From Porticoccaceae bacterium (GTDB taxonomy: Bacteria > Pseudomonadota > Gammaproteobacteria > Pseudomonadales > Porticoccaceae): a DNA stretch of 16,603 nt. Location of the stretch: positions 46,718 to 63,320 of the forward strand of contig NZXB01000025.1 in NCBI GenBank assembly GCA_002701765.1. Reading direction: 5' to 3'. Positions 15,202 through 16,603 of this stretch are shown here, piece after piece (within the stretch, counting starts at the first letter, position 1; each line of letters opens with the position of its first letter). The translations under genes and the position numbers were made by a program. The notes under the pieces are model-generated. The model was given only the letters and a program-made list of their open reading frames with translations. It was not told the origin of the DNA and did no database searches.

Positions 15202-16452
15202 ATGAAACGATACTCAGGATTTAACCTCGTAAAGAATGCTCTCAACTACAACGAGCATTGGCAAAAGGTGTGGCGTAGCCCGACCCCTAAAGAGCGTTAT
15301 GACATCATTGTTGTCGGGGGCGGAGGGCACGGTTTAGCTACTGCTTATTATTTGGCTAAAGAGCACGGAATCACAGATATAGCTGTTGTTGAGAAGGGTT
15401 ACCTTGGTGGTGGTAATACCGGGCGAAATACCACGATTATTCGTTCAAACTACTTGTGGGATGAGGCAGCTCACCTTTATGAGCTCGCGCTCAAACTTTG
15501 GGAAGGTTTAAGCCAGGAGCTAAACTATAACGTCATGTTCAGTCAACGTGGCGTGCTTAATCTTGGGCATAACCTGCAGGATATGCGTGATATTGAGCGG
15601 CGCGTAAATGCCAATCGACTGAATGGTATAGATGGGGAGGTTGTGTCCCCTCGACGGATAAAGGAGATAGCGCCACTCATAAATATTTCACCTAATTGTC
15701 GCTATCCAATTCTTGGAGCCTCCTGGCAGCCTCGTGGGGGAGTCGCTCGCCATGATGCTGTGGCCTGGGGGTATGCAAGGGCTGCCGATGCAATGGGAGT
15801 TGATATTCTTCAACAGACTGAGGTTACTGATATCAGCGTAAAAAATGGCATTGTAGAGGGCGTTGAAACTAACAAAGGTTTTATTCGAGCGCAAAAAATC
15901 GCATGTGTGCCAGCGGGAAATTCTGGAGTGGTTGCTGGATTGGCTGGATTGCGGCTGCCAGTCGAATCGAGGCCACTGCAAGCGCTCGTGTCGGAACCGC
16001 TAAAACCTTGCTTAGATACGGTAGTAATGTCAAATGCAGTGCACGGATATGTGAGTCAATCCGACAAAGGAGATTTGGTTATCGGTGCAGGTGTTGATGG
16101 CTACAATGGCTATGGTCAGCGCGGGTCATTTCACGTTATTGAGCATACCTTGCAAGCAATTTGTGAACTCTTTCCAGCTTTCAGCAGAGTGCGAATGAAT
16201 CGTCAGTGGGGTGGCGTTGTAGACACATGTCCAGACGCATGTCCTATTATCAGCAAGACTTCAGTGGAAGGATTGTATTTTAATTGTGGATGGGGTACCG
16301 GAGGCTTCAAGGCTACACCGGGATCTGGTTTTGTTTTCGCAGATACGGTAGCTAATGATCGCGCCCATCCTTTGGCTAAGGCCTTTGGTCTAGATCGATT
16401 TAACACCGGTGCGCTAATAGACGAGCATGGGGCAGCAGGGGTTGCTCATTAG
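15202..16452 (+). CDS. soxB: Sarcosine oxidase, beta subunit
   Basis: The beta subunit of heterotetrameric sarcosine oxidase (SoxBDAG), a cytoplasmic enzyme that oxidises sarcosine to glycine with O2, passing the methyl carbon to THF and releasing H2O2. At 416 residues it matches the family (about 405-418). The N-terminus [14 protein letters not shown] is the family start, so ATG 15202 stands despite the lack of a ribosome site. [20 protein letters not shown] (33-52) is the FAD-binding fold. [16 protein letters not shown] follows. [13 protein letters not shown] places His184 where the family binds FMN covalently. [10 protein letters not shown] and [16 protein letters not shown] close the active site. 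soxD begins 29 bases downstream, as in known soxBDAG operons; soxA and soxG would lie past the window end. It handles the sarcosine expected from the DMGDH-type enzyme. Confidence 0.96.
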   Translation: MKRYSGFNLVKNALNYNEHWQKVWRSPTPKERYDIIVVGGGGHGLATAYYLAKEHGITDIAVVEKGYLGGGNTGRNTTIIRSNYLWDEAAHLYELALKLWEGLSQELNYNVMFSQRGVLNLGHNLQDMRDIERRVNANRLNGIDGEVVSPRRIKEIAPLINISPNCRYPILGASWQPRGGVARHDAVAWGYARAADAMGVDILQQTEVTDISVKNGIVEGVETNKGFIRAQKIACVPAGNSGVVAGLAGLRLPVESRPLQALVSEPLKPCLDTVVMSNAVHGYVSQSDKGDLVIGAGVDGYNGYGQRGSFHVIEHTLQAICELFPAFSRVRMNRQWGGVVDTCPDACPIISKTSVEGLYFNCGWGTGGFKATPGSGFVFADTVANDRAHPLAKAFGLDRFNTGALIDEHGAAGVAH

Positions 16453-16481
16453 AATTATTGTAAGTATTTGGACGCAGAGTT

Positions 16482-16603
16482 ATGTTACTAGTTTACTGCC
16501 CTTACTGTGAGGAGTTGCGTGAAGAGGAGGAATTTATCTACGGCGGAGAGGCGCATATAAAGCGACCCCTTGAGCCTGAGAAATTAACGGATGAGGAGTG
16601 GGG
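16482..16603 (+). CDS. soxD: Sarcosine oxidase, delta subunit (5' part, cut by window end)
   Basis: The first 40 codons of the small delta subunit. MLLVYCPYCEE opens with the CPYC half of the zinc-binding site characteristic of SoxD. GEAHIKRPLEPEKLTDEEW matches the family's conserved next segment. Full-length SoxD is about 90-100 residues, so roughly half is missing. It is the second gene of the soxBDAG order, 29 bases after soxB, and structurally holds the zinc subunit of the tetramer. The ribosome site is weak (GCAGAG just before the start), suggesting translation partly follows from soxB. Confidence 0.93.
   Translation, partial: MLLVYCPYCEELREEEEFIYGGEAHIKRPLEPEKLTDEEW

Noticed and set aside
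1..16603. CRISPR arrays, tRNA or rRNA genes, insertion sequences, phage genes
   Set aside because: No direct-repeat array, cloverleaf-like segment, transposase or integrase frame was seen; gaps between genes are at most about 260 bases.

Overview
The window reads as part of a proteobacterial chromosome, most likely an aerobic heterotroph of a marine or other betaine-rich habitat. That placement rests on gene content: a non-pyrrolysine MttB-family/corrinoid methyltransfer cluster with DUF1638 and PF13769 genes, a soxBD sarcosine oxidase operon, and a GlxA/GbdR-like regulator. It is an inference; no rRNA or other taxonomic marker is present. Base composition is moderate and fairly even, with no sign of a recent insertion. 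Genes are tightly packed. I saw no tRNA, rRNA, CRISPR array, insertion sequence or phage gene.

Layout. (1) 1-2048, plus strand: the 3' part of a gamma-glutamyltransferase gene, then an FMN-dependent alpha-hydroxy-acid oxidase. (2) 2138-3790, minus strand: fhs, formate-tetrahydrofolate ligase. (3) 4052-6565, plus strand: a dimethylglycine dehydrogenase-type flavoprotein fused to a folate-binding GcvT module, divergent from fhs across a 261-bp control region. (4) 6695-13921, plus strand: a compact run of seven genes: MttB-family methyltransferase, corrinoid protein, DUF1638 protein, small PF13769 protein, methylenetetrahydrofolate reductase-like protein, methyl-THF:corrinoid methyltransferase (MtgA/AcsE-like), and an iron-sulfur ASKHA corrinoid activator (RACo/RamA-like). 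(5) 14060-15037: a GlxA-family AraC-type regulator. (6) 15202 to the window end: soxB and the start of soxD.

How the genes fit together (inference from families and context). A quaternary amine, most plausibly glycine betaine, would give a methyl group to the corrinoid protein through the MttB homologue. The MtgA-like enzyme would pass that methyl to tetrahydrofolate, and the MetF-like enzyme, run in the oxidative direction, would make methylene-THF. The dimethylglycine left behind would be oxidised by the DMGDH-type enzyme and the resulting sarcosine by SoxBDAG, both delivering further methylene-THF. Fhs could recover formate and ATP from 10-formyl-THF. The activator would rescue corrinoid oxidised to Co(II). 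The whole window thus looks like a betaine-to-glycine demethylation locus whose first step is corrinoid-dependent rather than oxygenase- or BHMT-dependent. The MttB substrate is not determined by sequence alone.

Most worth follow-up: the oxygen-exposed setting of this corrinoid system, two uncharacterised small proteins (DUF1638, PF13769) built into it, a divergent MetF, and a 10-bp motif shared by the control regions before the DMGDH and mttB genes.
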